Shown here: piece by piece, positions 23,951 through 36,410 of the stretch
How positions within the stretch are numbered: the stretch's first letter is position 1
Layout of the letters: each line of letters begins with the position of its first letter
From: Galdieria partita
Taxonomy: Eukaryota > Rhodophyta > Bangiophyceae > Galdieriales > Galdieriaceae
Length of the DNA stretch: 64,000 nucleotides
Assembly (NCBI GenBank): GCA_025991245.1
Contig: BQMJ01000020.1
Span: 1-64,000 of the forward strand
Direction of reading: 5' to 3'
The notes under the pieces: model-generated
What the model was told of the DNA's origin: nothing
The model's database searches: none
What the model saw: only the letters and a program-made list of their open reading frames with translations
Translations under genes and position numbers: made by a program

Positions 23951-25617
23951 ATGAAAGGCTTAGGAAAACTCAAACCTACTTGTATACTCTATTGTACAAC
24001 GTGGAAGAGGAACTTTTCAGTTGCACAAGGAGCAGTTGAAACTGGCTCCAAATCTCCAGTCCCCAGTAACCTCAACAGTAGCTTGCAACAAGTGGACCCT
24101 GAAGTATTTCAGTTGATAGAAAAGGAGAAAAGAAGACAAACACGTGGGATTCAACTTATTCCATCAGAGGTAAATGAACTTTTTTTTTTATTATCTTTTA
24201 TAATTGTAGTTTTATATTTTGTCTTGAAGAATTTTACTTCTCAGGCAGTATTGGAAGCAATCGGTTCTTGTTTAACCAATAAATACTCTGAAGGCTATCC
24301 GGGAGCAAGATATTATGGAGGAAATCAATTCATCGATCAAGTAGAGAGCCTTTGTCAGAAAAGAGCGTTGGAAGCCTTTCACCTTCATCCAGACGAATGG
24401 GGAGTGAACGTACAAGCACTTTCTGGTTCACCTGCCAATCTTGCGGTCTATACAGCGTTATTGCGTCCACACGATAGAATAATGGGGTTAGATCTTCCTC
24501 ATGGTGGACACTTGTCTCACGGGTTTATGACTGCAAAGAAGAGAGTCTCTGCTACAAGTATCTACTTTGAGTCCATGCCTTATCGATTGAATGAAAGTAC
24601 TGGGTTGATAGATTACGATAAATTGGAAGAAAATGCTGCTCTATTTCATCCCAAGTTGATTATTGCAGGGTTTTCTGCTTATTCAAGACATTATGATTAT
24701 GCAAGGTTAGTAACTTTATGTAGTAGTGTGCAAGAGAAAATAATCTATTGGATTTTAGAATGCGGAAAATAGCTGATCAAAATGAATCCTATTTGATGGC
24801 TGATATTGCACATATATCAGGTTTAGTGGCAGCAGAGGTTGTGCCATCTCCATTTCCATTTGCAGATGTAGTGACAACGACAACACATAAAGCTTTACGT
24901 GGACCTAGAGGAGCTTTGATATTCTATCGCAAGGGAATCAAAGGCTATCAGAAAAATAATCCAAAGGAGCCAATCTATTATGATTTGGAGAATGCTATCA
25001 ACGGTGCAGTCTTTCCAGGTTTACAAGGAGGACCTCATAATCACACCATTGGTGCATTGGCAGTTGCATTGAAATTGGCATCGACAGAAGAATTTAAAGC
25101 GTACCAGCAACAAGTTTTAAAGAATGCCAAACATCTTGCATCCAAGTTACAAGAACGAGGTTATCATTTGGTTAGTGGTGGTACTGACAATCATTTGTTA
25201 CTCGTAGACCTTCGCCCTAGTGGAATGGATGGAGCTAGAGCAGAAAGAGTGCTGGAATTGATTTCTATAGCAGTAAATAAGAATACTGTTCCTGGAGATA
25301 AGAGTGCTTTTACTCCTGGTGGTATTCGAATGGGTACACATGCTATGACGAGTCGTGGATTGTTAGAAAAGGACTTTGATAAGTGAGTTTCGCATTTTGT
25401 ATTTGAAGTGGATTACTTATGGATATGCACTAGAGTGGCTGAGTTTGTCGATAGAGGAGTTCAGTTGGCAGCAAAGGTTAAGAAGAATTCTGGTCCCAAA
25501 CTCAAGGACTTTAAAGAGGCTTTGGAAAACTATTCCAGTGAATTGGAAAACTTGAAACAACAAGTAGAAGAATTTGCTTATAGTTTCGATACTGTTGGTT
25601 ATGCAAAACCTCAATAG
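23951..25617 (+). CDS. SHM: Serine hydroxymethyltransferase, probably mitochondrial
   Basis: Four exons, 23951-24169, 24230-24705, 24759-25382 and 25434-25617, give 500 residues, the usual eukaryotic length. It interconverts serine and glycine with one-carbon transfer to tetrahydrofolate, using PLP. Visible motifs are [15 protein letters not shown] across intron 1, [15 protein letters not shown], the PLP-lysine site [13 protein letters not shown], and GTHAMTSRG near the end. The leader [23 protein letters not shown] is basic and Ser/Thr-rich, fitting a mitochondrial presequence. It is followed 57 bp later by an adrenodoxin-type ferredoxin on the same strand, also with an organelle leader. Confidence 0.96.
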
Positions 25618-25674
25618 AATGAAACATTGTACCTCATAAAGTGTCAACAGTTACAAATAAACAATGGCTTTCTC

Positions 25675-26308
<634 letters not shown>

Positions 26309-26526
26309 GTACTCGACAAAGTTTTTGAGCCATTGGAATGTATATATCAATAATAGTGTATGTAGTCTCCAACGCATATGAGAAAGAAAATGTGACTGGA
26401 AGTGATCATAAACACCATCCTTTGTTGCTTCATTTCTCCTCAAGTCGAAGTCATTTTCATTTACATTTGAATCATTACATCTGATTGTCCATATAAAAGT
26501 CAACAGTGGTTCCCAATAAAGTATGA

Positions 26527-27944
26527 CTAGGAATGCTTTTCTCCTATGCCATTTCGTATCTCTTCTATGATCATTTGACGATCTTCTTGAAACTGTTCAT
26601 CTGCCTAACGGTGTAGATGCCTTCAATTCCAAGTAGTTATATACAAACAATGCTAAATACCTTATCTTTATGAAATTGTTCCAAAAACTTCAAAAGCTGC
26701 TCCTTATTCTTCAATAAAATTTCTTCAATCTCTTTGGGTTTACTGGGATTAGCTACGAATATCTTGAATATCTGAAAGGCTTCAAATTGAATGCTTTGGC
26801 TTCTATCTAACAATAAATTCATCACAATCTTCAAATTCTCAGTCTCCGAAATGTATCGTCGCATAATAGAAAGATTGGCTCTTTCCGTCAACAAGGAACC
26901 CAGTAAACGAAGTGACTAGGATCAAGAAATGAAACTCTGAACCTAATTGATTGGTATTCTCACCTGTCTTCTAGTCACATAATTGGACGACTGTAATAAC
27001 CGACGAAAGTAATCATTCATCACTCGGTCATAGGTTGCCTGTAAATATTTAGAAACTACTTGCTTATGCTTTGTAAGGAGATCCTTGAAACTAGCAAACG
27101 CATCCGAAGCCACATCAAAGTTATTGCTTTCAATATAGTCAAGAAATAAACCAAATAGGTCAGAATAGAGCATCATTTCTGCCAAAGTTTCGTGTCGAAT
27201 GCATTCTCTCAGCATAGAACCACATGGAAGAGCAGTTTCGGTGTGTTCATAACTACATAAATCAAGGTATGTTATCATACCTACTTCTATAGAGATATGT
27301 TGAAACATCATACCCTTTGATCAAAGCTTCCAAAATTTGAGGAGTATTGGCGATTCTATCTAAAGCTGTTGGCTTCACAGGAGATCCAGCTGATTTCAAA
27401 GAGGTGCGTAACCTCTGTGTCTCACACCTTCGCAGAATGTTGTTAAACACTTGTGCTGCATCCTTACGTGCCTCGAAATCCAGTTCCTAATAATATCCGA
27501 AACATAACTTGACAAGAAAAGTAATATTTGCGAAATAAAAAACGTACTTGCATTCCTTGTGCTAATAATAGTAAAAAATCTGTGTCGCCTGCTATTGCTG
27601 TTATTTCAGTAGCTGCTTCTTTATCCACAGAAGAAAAAGAGCCACTAGATTCGGAAACTGTTTCTCCTTCAGGTACACTTTCTAAACTGCGACTCTTGGA
27701 TTGTTCACTTTCGGCACGAAGGAGGATGTTTTTTATTTCTCCAAGGAACTTGGAAACTTCCAATCTAACCTGAGCAGTTTAACAATAACTTGAACCTTTT
27801 GGATACATAACAAAATAGACAACATACTTTATCTATATCATACGTATCACTCTGGATGTCCTTGTCGATCAAAATAGAAATGTTTTGAATACACTTTTGT
27901 GCATCGTCAGATATGGATCGCTTTTTGGAAAAGAAACTTAACAT
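26527..27944 (-). CDS. MO25/CAB39-like scaffold protein
   Basis: Six exons on the minus strand: 27944-27828, 27769-27548, 27486-27314, 27252-26964, 26915-26661 and 26604-26527, totalling 377 residues. Family landmarks are MLSFFSKKR at the start, FEARKDAAQVFNNI, GSMLRECIRHE, NYVTRRQSLRLLG, NLKIVMNLLLDRS, IQFEAFQIFKIFVANP, and a final DEQFQEDRQMI. MO25 proteins are armadillo-like scaffolds that bind and activate STE20/germinal-centre kinases and, in animals, the LKB1 complex; in algae and fungi they act in polarity and cytokinesis. A Ser/Glu-rich insert (about residues 60-95) replaces part of helix two of the family. Confidence 0.95.
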
Positions 27945-28298
27945 ATTGCCCCAACACCAAATCACAAAGATGGAGGGTTGAAGACTTTTTGCTTTTTATA
28001 TCTCATAATTCAGAACGCAAAGTGGAAAGTCATTCTAGAGAAGAATCTTGTGATTGTTGAGCTTCAATTTCCGGGTGTTATATATATTTGAAGCTAAACT
28101 AGAAAGAGCTTTCTAGGTGTGGAAACTAGAAACAGGCGGAATGAAATCTATTTTACAGACTATCTTGGATAAATTTTCTGTTCATCTTCTTATTGTATTC
28201 TTGCAAAGAGCTTTCATGACTTTACAAGTCCAGTAGAGGGGGAGAGAGAGAGATAGTAGAGAAAGCATGAAAAGTTTACCCTTGTATAGCTATCAACT
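27945..28298. promoter_or_regulatory. Divergent intergenic region MO25 / separase
   Basis: 354 bp between the start of the minus-strand MO25 gene and the plus-strand separase. It contains a TATATATATT tract near 28080 and a purine stretch GGGGGAGAGAGAGAGATAG near 28240. It presumably holds both promoters. No RNA gene or open frame of note. Confidence 0.45.
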
Positions 28299-31200
28299 AT
28301 GTCCTTATTATTCAAAACGTTCTTTTACCCAAAATATCGAGAGAGACAAATATATTATTATTACTATATAAGAACTAAAAAGAATTTATATTCGGTCAAA
28401 CCAGTGAAGTTATCCAAAATTGGCGCCAATTCTGCTATTTCTGATAATCAAATTTGGAATTTTTTTGTTTGGATGAATGACAAACAACTATTCCAAGAGC
28501 TATTACAAGGAACAGACTTGAAGAAGGCTTTGCAAGAATTAGACCATTTTATCAAAGATTGTGAAGAACTTTATAATCCTTACCATGTTTCCAACCATTA
28601 TTATTCTGAGGATACTGGAGCAAAACAGTTACGCTTACTCACAGAGAAGGGAAGAGGCTTTGCAACTGTTGCTAAAAACAAACTAGGTAACTTTTCAATA
28701 TTCTTCCTTTTAATCCTGTTGACTTTTTATGGGTGAAATAGAAAATATTCTAAAGTTTATTCGACAGTTTGATATCCTATGTCGGAAGGATTGGAAACAA
28801 GAGTTCTGTTTGACAAATGAAGAATATGAAAAAATAGGTTGTACCTTTTTCTCTTTATGGAAAAGATGTTTGGATATGTTATTTTTAAACAAGTCGCTAT
28901 TGAAATTTGACAAGGAAAGTGATTTAGAAAAGTGAGTATAGTAACCAATCGTTTCACTAGAAAGTTGTCATACTTATTCCGTTTTGCCGTCCTAGATATT
29001 CATACAACTTTATTGCAAATACTTTAAATAGAGGATTTTGGGTCGATGCATTGAAGGAATGCTTTCGTTATTTGTTTCATCTTTCTAGGAGACTAGGCGG
29101 CCTCAAGAATGTAACTTACCAGTCCCTTTTCCAAGAAAATTCGATTCAATCGATCTTCACTATCATTCAAACAAATTGGAAATTACACTATTCGATGGAA
29201 AAGCTAAACAATGATTTTTTTCTCATACTATTCTCCCTAATGCGAGCTTTAAGAATGTCTTTGGAGAACGAACGAGTGGTACTAAAATTCGATGAATGTA
29301 GTTTAAACGTCATTACTATCCTTTCTATCATTGTGAATATATGGAGAGAGGTTTGCATTATGGATGAGAGCAAAGAACTCGTGTCTCACATTGCAACTAT
29401 TTTAAAAGCTCTTCGACAAGAAACTTTTCTTATTCTTCATCAAATTTTGTGGCTGTATGAAAGAGAAAATACTGAATGCACTCTCAAGTCGCTGATGCAG
29501 TCAGCCATAGAACTTTATTGGCAATCTCTTGAATGCCAACTTTGCATTTCAGATGACGATGCTATTATGGTCGACATGAAAGAGGATAAAATGTGGTCTT
29601 CTCAATGGCTGCAATTGGTAACAGACATTGTGTTCAACTTGCATAAAAATTCGTTATCCATTAGAGAATTATTGCATCAGATCTTCAGGTAAAGCTATTA
29701 TCTTTAAGAAATCCTCTGGGTTTTGAATTCTTTCTCTTATTTAGGAAGATGAAGAAGAAAGGAAATTTTTATAAACTTCATAGTCGTTGTTTGTTAAATT
29801 GCAAGCTTATAATGGATATGTCTAGATGGTTTCCTCAACAAGAACTGAAAAGAACTGTGAATGACTGGCTACAAGTTTCAAAGACGTTGATTGAACTGTT
29901 TGATGCGTTTGAAGCCTTTTCAATATTCAAAGAAATCGAACAGAAGAGATATTCTTGGATGCTTTTATTGCAACAAAAGAATTTCCAAAATTTCTCTAGT
30001 TGCTTCAAAAACGACTCAACGAGTACAAACGATCTTTGGACTTTTGATTTTGTGCTTCATCGATGGATGCTTTCTTATGTGAACTTCCATTTCCAAAATC
30101 CTTCTTTTTTAGGACAAGTCTTGCAAAGCTTTTCAAACATGCTCAAACGTTCATCTTATCACCAAACAATGACAAATGACATAGTGAAAGCAGAATCGTG
30201 GCATATATTCGATGTCATGAAGGTTAGCTTTTTAATTAACTTTTTTCGTATGATTTTTGTGATATCTTATCTGCATATAGTCTGCAATAATGACTTGTTT
30301 GCATGATGAAATTTTAGATGAAGAACAACTTTATGATTTACTCTTTCCAACACTGGAAGAATTCGAAGCATTTATATCAGGTATGTAAAATTTATTCACA
30401 ACACGAGCTTGGATGTATAAAGTAATTCTATAGCAACATTTACATCATCTGATGACTTGTTAAAGAATGTGGCAAAAATGTTTCATAACATTGCAGCATT
30501 GCTTGTACAACGAAAAAGTGCGTTGCTTATCGCATCCATTTGTATGCGACGTTCCATTGAATTTCGAGAGAAGATCAAGAATGAAAAGGCGGATCAAATC
30601 AATCGTTTAGGGTTGTTGTGCAAGATTATGTTTCGTCTCTCGGATCCATGTGCTTATGCATCCATTGTATTGGAAATGATTGATTGCGCAAGCTTCTTAT
30701 ACTCTCCTTCTCAAGTACAAATACCTAACGATATCTTAAAGGCATTGAGTTTTTTTGCTTGTTGGTGCGAAAACAATGAAGTTAACTTGCAAGAAGTGAG
30801 TTTTGTTCAAAGAGACATGAATATCAGTTTGATTGGTTAACCTTACTTGAAATAGTATTTTGGAATAGGAGTTTTTGAACAATTGGCTATTCAATCTGGT
30901 CCCAATGCAGTGGAATTCGCTTTCATTGCATTTCGTATTCTTCGATGGGAAATGAACTATAACTTTACCCAAATGCATAATACTTTCTCTTGTGAAAAAA
31001 ATTGTGCTATAGTTCTCCAGAATCATTGCAATGATCCTATCAAACAATATTGGCTTGAAATAGAAATCTTACGTTTGACAGTTTATACAGACTCAACTTT
31101 GGATGATGCTCATATTTCAGTACCAAAAGTATGAAATGCCCAAAACGTGATACAAGAAAATCTCATATATATTGTATTTTTAGGATATGGATAAAGATAA

Positions 31201-34200
31201 GAACACAACTGCTCAAGTCGACTGTTTGCAAATGATTCATTTGGGTTGGAAGTTACTTGTAGACTTGATGCACAATTCCCATCATACTTTCAAGTAAGCT
31301 TCTATTGCAAAATATTATTTCTTATATTGAATTTTGCAGTCTTTTTAAAAACTCAGGCATATTAGGACTGTGGAATCGTATTTTGCAACATTCTTCTCAA
31401 AGTATTCCCTCTAGCATGCTGATTCATTTGTTGGAAATACTTGAATGGCTTTGTGACATCTTTATTGTTACCCAAAACTCTCATCTGTTATGGACTACAG
31501 TTCAAATGTTATGTCAATTTATCATGATTTTTGGAAAAAGTTGTCCTATTGACATGATCCGTATGAGAGAATATCTAACATTCGTTTCAGCAATTGCGCT
31601 AAAGAATTATCGACTCTATGAAAATGCTCGAGTACTGTTGAGTCATAGTTGTGCAAATGAACTCAAATGTAATGGTATGAAAGCTCATTTTCGATATGAA
31701 AAGAAAGGTGATCAATATTATGACTCTATAGGCAATTCAATGGAGCTATATCTTTTACAGTTTGCGTTGGATATCTCATCATATCAAAGATCGAATGTAT
31801 CTGAAATATCCAACTTGAGAGTGAGTACTGTTCTCGTAGAATTTCTATATGCAACTAATAATGTATGTAGGACAATTTGTGTCATTCCAAGTCTTCTCAA
31901 GCCTTGTACAAGTTTTATCTTTCCCAATATCTTTGGAAGAAAGGTGATTTGAAGGGATCCTATGATGAAGCTTTAGAATCTGTGAAGTTATACTTGGGTT
32001 TATTGCAACATTCAAGTTGCCAATCTACCAGTTGTGTCACCCTAGAAGACACTAAAGAATTGAAAACTTTGAATTTAGCAGGAACACAGATAAATATGAG
32101 ATCAACTGCTTCAAATGTTGGCTTTATGAATGATTTGAGACAGGCAGCGGAATGTCTCTGTTGGTTGGGAGATATATGCAACAAGATTGGCTGTATTTCA
32201 GAAGCAGAGGTCTGCATTTTCATATTTTGAATATTTTACTTGCAAATGACTCAATTGTTCCTAGTATTATTGGCAATGTTGTTTGGATGTCTTTCAGTGG
32301 ATTCAATGTTTTCCGTGTTTCTTTGAAACGACATTTCACTTGATGATGTTGTACAGAAAGTCACTGCAGAACGACAAGTTTAAAAGGTAACTAGTGGATC
32401 TTTTTCCTTACATGGAATGAATTTTTGCTAAATTGACTTAGAAGCATAGAGTCATTTCAGATGTTGATAGAAGAAGTCCAACAAGCTCATCAAGATTCAA
32501 TATTACAAGCCTCCACAGGTTTCTGCCTAAAGAGACTTGGTCTGCTCAACGAAATTATCTATCTTGATCGATCGACAACTTGTTGTCTCAATCAGCTGGA
32601 AGAATGCAGTGAAAATTGTTTCTCTAATGATAACTGTAAATTCCATCCGATGATTGAACGACGTTTCATGCATCCACATGATGAAGCTATTTGTTTCTAC
32701 AATTATGCCAAAAAGAAGATTTATGAATTATCACAAAGCCATGGCAGAGCCTTTGGGTGGAAATGTACTAGTCGTTTTCAACAATCTGATCAAACTTTTG
32801 ATGAGCGAGTATCTTATATCATTCATCTCATCGAACAAGGCAAGATAAGTCTTTGATTGTTTGTTCCCTATTCACTTTACATTTTGTTCAGCTTTACAAA
32901 CCCTGGCTTGTGATCCATTGCCCTGGTTACAGAAGCGTCTATTCTTATTAATGGCAAAATGCCTGGATCATTCACAAGGATCTGAATGTCTTTATTTTGT
33001 TCAAAAAGCGTGTGGACTAGAATATTGGTATCAATACCAAGTCTATCAAAGCAATCAAGAAGCAGCAAATGAGTAAGTCATCATTATCGAGAATGTAAAT
33101 CTTTTTCAAACGGACAATAGCTGTGATATTGTGGAATTGAACAAAGCCTTGCAATTGAAATGGCAGATATCTACTCCTACAGCTAGTTCATCTTGTGACA
33201 AGGCGAAACATTCATTGTCCTATTCATATGCTCCTCTTTTGGAATCCCTTCCGAAAGAATGGACTATAGTTGGATTGACTCCGGATGTGAGTGGCGAAGA
33301 AATGTATTTATGGCTTAGGCCAGGTAATCACTCAAAAGATACAGCTTTTATGGTTTCTTACAACTTGTTAGGAAGTCATCAAATGAAAGAAACCCCAGTA
33401 TTGACAAAATATCCATTCAAGTCGGTAAGAGGTAGTCTGGCCATTCAATCTCATTCACCAATACTATGATGATCTCTAAATAGTTGGAACATAGCAGAAA
33501 TACTTTGGAGGTCTTGCGAAGTAGATTGGAAAGGTTGATTCAAGCGAGTCGTGATCAAGCAAGTGGAAGAATATCAGAAAATCCAACCATGGAAGAAAAG
33601 TCTTTATGGTGGAAAGAAAGGAAAGAACTGGATGAGCAATTCAGGTACTGAATTTGTCTCGGAATATCTATTTATCTTATCTCTAAAATTATTTGGATAG
33701 TGAGTACATGCAAGAGTTGGAAGATGCATTGTTTGGTGCGTGGAAGATTTTCTTTTTATCTATTCATCATAATACAATGGTTGATCAATCTACGATGGAT
33801 GCTGCATTGGATCAGTTACAAGAAATGATAGGAAACGAATCTATTCTGGATAAACAATTGTTTCAAATCCTCTTTAGTCGAAGAATATTTTTAGATAGAA
33901 AAGAGGATTGGCTATATTTGTTGACATATGCTATAGACTATTATCATCGTTCTCCTTCTCAACAATCCAAGCTGTTCAAGAAACTGGAAGAATATGTCAA
34001 CAAGTGGTGGATAGCCAAGGATTCTGGCAGAACTCGTTCAAAGTCGTTAGGAACAAAACTCTGTGAAAAGTTGAAACCCGAATCTACGATTCTCTTGGTT
34101 TTGGATTATACACTTCTTCCTTTACCTATAGAATCCATTCCATTTTTAAGGAAGTGGAAACAAGGTATAACTAGAATAAGTAACTTGGAACTTGCAAGAT

Positions 34201-34817
34201 GTCTATTTTCCAGGCAGAAAAAGTCCTTACAGTATGATCAAAGCGAGTTTTGTTATACAGTAGCTTCTCAAGACGCCTTTTTCATACTCAATCCAACAGG
34301 TGATTTGAACAAAACCCAACAAAGTTTTGAGAATCTATTTCAACAAACTTATCACTGGGAAGGCATAATGGGTCCTTTACAGAATTCTTCGAGATATCAG
34401 GCAAAGGAGCTGGTTGAAAAGCTTTCTCGTCATCAACTCTTTATTTATTGTGGACACGGAACCGGAGAAAAGTTCTTTCCTGCAAAGCAGATAAGGAAAC
34501 TTGAACAAGCTCCAGTAACCCTTTTGATGGGCTGTAGTTCTGGAAAGCCTTCCAACCAAGGTATCTATTCACCAACTGTTCCTTGTTTTAGTTTTCTATA
34601 TGCACATGCTCAAGCAGTTGTTGTGAACTTGTGGGATGTTACCGATAGAGATATTGATCGCTTTACTCAATGTTTATTAGAAGAATGGTTTGCCTCGAAT
34701 GCTTCAATGGATTTGTCATTGGCTCTTGTACGAGCTCGTGAAAAGTGTTATTTCCTTCATTTGACTGGTTGTGCTCCAGTGGTTTATGGTTTACCTTGGA
34801 TAAGAGCAACACAATAA
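28299..34817 (+). CDS. ESP1: Separase (cohesin protease)
   Basis: About 16 exons with introns of about 50-60 nt; first exon 28299-28686, then 28742-28931 and 28996 onward, last exon about 33702-34817, roughly 1,900 residues. The C-terminal caspase-like peptidase C50 domain is intact: catalytic His in FIYCGHGTGEKF (codon near 34455) and catalytic Cys in TLLMGCSSGKPSN (codon near 34533), followed by VVNLWDVTDRDIDRF and PVVYGLPWI. Separase cuts the cohesin kleisin at anaphase onset. The N-terminal two thirds are helical and poorly conserved, as usual for the family, so its exon chain rests on open frames and good splice sites rather than homology. One exon near 32260-32390 is only supported by frame and splice sites. 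Confidence 0.92.
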
Positions 34818-34857
34818 TAACTGGACAAAGTTTTACCAAGTTGACGACGACACTGTG

Positions 34858-35227
34858 ATGAAAGTATTACCAAAGGACCCTGTTTATCACCCTATTCACT
34901 TATGGAACGTTCTTCATACTTGTGAGCGCTTTACACTGACTTGTTTATTTCTATACAAGGTAGTTACAAGATTCTCACTCTTTTGTTGCACAGAAGCCAT
35001 AATAATATTTGGATTAGCGTCATATTTCACCTCTCTTACCTCGTGCTTGTCGCTTTATTCCCAACTGTAGTGAATATTCCGTTCAGTCCATTCAGCAGTT
35101 TGGGCTTGAAAGAGGTCTGATATTAACTGTTTGGAGATTGCTTCGTTGTCAGCCTTTTGGAGGTTATGGTTATGACCCTCCACAATGGCCACCTCCTTCT
35201 TGGTTTAGAAGAGGATATGAAAGATGA
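34858..35227 (+). CDS. yidD: YidD family membrane-insertion efficiency factor
   Basis: Two exons, 34858-34959 and 35018-35227, give 103 residues. Splicing joins LFLYK to RHISPLLPRACRF and yields the YidD core ISPLLPRACRFIPNCSEYSV, QFGLERGLILTVWRLLRCQPF and GGYGYDPP. Conserved cysteines are at RACRF, PNCSEY and RCQPF. In bacteria YidD is a small membrane-associated protein that helps YidC insert proteins; the nuclear copy in algae and plants is expected to work in the plastid beside ALB3. The leader is short (about 35 residues) with a hydrophobic CERFTLTCLFLYK stretch, so the targeting signal is not obvious. It starts 40 bp after the separase stop on the same strand. Confidence 0.9.
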
Positions 35228-35231
35228 GTAG

Positions 35232-36269
35232 TTATTTATTTTTCTTGTGCAACACTATAAAAGAAATGAGTTCAATCCACCCTATGAAAGACACCATAAG
35301 AAAGGCAAAAGTCTGAGGAAGGAAATAATGTTGTAATAATAAATAGATGATTGTAGTACAAAAAGGTAGTGCAGTAGTTAAACTATGATTGGGAGAGCAA
35401 GACAAACTTTCATCAACTTGACTGTTCCATCCTTGACAATGATAAAGTTGTTGTATATTACATAATATTGATTCTTGTTGATTGGATATCATTTGTTTCC
35501 ACATATGTTCACCCGTATGATCGACAACAGAATGACTCATGATGAAACAGTTCAAAATGCCAAAACTCGTTGCTAAACCACAAGTAAAAAATAGCCATAT
35601 CCAATAACCCATTTTCACCCAAAGCTTAAAACTTTTGTTGGCTAACCACATACCCATGACAAATATCCAAAATAATAGAAAGCTACCCAACACGATGGCA
35701 ACGATATTGCTATGCCATAATATGAGAGTATAAAGAGTATTCCATTTCAGTTCTAACAACTTGGAAGATGGAAATGTTACCAAACACCAAATACCTGTAG
35801 CCAATAAAGTTGCACTAGCACACTATATCCAAGTTGAGTCATTCTTGGAAGAAGAATAAAGAGTAATACTTGCCATAAATACAATCAAATAACTCGTATG
35901 ATAAGTAGAAAGTAATTTTGGGTTTACGAGTTGATTGCTTGGACAAGAAGGAGGAAGTGGAGGAGAAGAAGAACGAGGAGAAGGAAGAAGAAGAATAGGA
36001 GAGTCCATCCACTGCTGAGACATATTATTTCGTTGCAAAGCAGCGGAAGGATAAACTAATTGTTCCTTACTATTCTTTTCTTCCTCCCATAGTTCACAAC
36101 TAGTGTTTGACTCGAAAGAGGAATCGATATGTTGCTGTAGAGTTAACGGTGCTGGTTGATGAACTCCTACAGTAGACTTTCTATGATATCGTTTGTGATA
36201 ATAACTTGTATTGTGATGAGAAACTTCTGTACAAGACATAGTTTCATCTCTATCGTCGTTATACTTCAT
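35232..36269 (-). CDS. Four-helix membrane protein of unknown function
   Basis: Two exons on the minus strand, 36269-35870 and 35794-35232 (320 residues). The first 110 residues are polar, with a Ser/Pro stretch (LLPSPRSSSPPLPPS). Four hydrophobic segments follow: YLIVFMASIWCLVTF across the splice, IVAIVLGSFLLFWIFVMGMWL, WIWLFFTCGLATSFGIL and the closing LMVSFIGWIELISFIVL preceded by another hydrophobic stretch. A Cys-containing polar loop (CNIQQLYHCQGW, DESLSCSPNHS) lies between helices three and four, loosely tetraspanin-like in layout but without the CCG motif. The 75-nt intron removes an in-frame stop. I do not recognise the family. Its stop is only 4 bp from the YidD stop. Confidence 0.72.
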
Positions 36270-36410
36270 GATTCAAAATGAAATATTCTTTTCTCCAACC
36301 AAATACGACTCATATGTCCTTTTGACAATTGTTCAACACTTGAAAGACTTTGAAATTTGCTTTCACATCTTTGGTTGATGTACAAAGACTAGAAGAATAT
36401 TCTATCAGTT
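36270..36410. promoter_or_regulatory. Divergent promoter region, membrane protein / SF3B3
   Basis: 141 bp separate the two start codons on opposite strands, so the promoters and 5' UTRs of both genes must be packed here or overlap. No clear TATA box; several AT-rich stretches. Confidence 0.45.
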
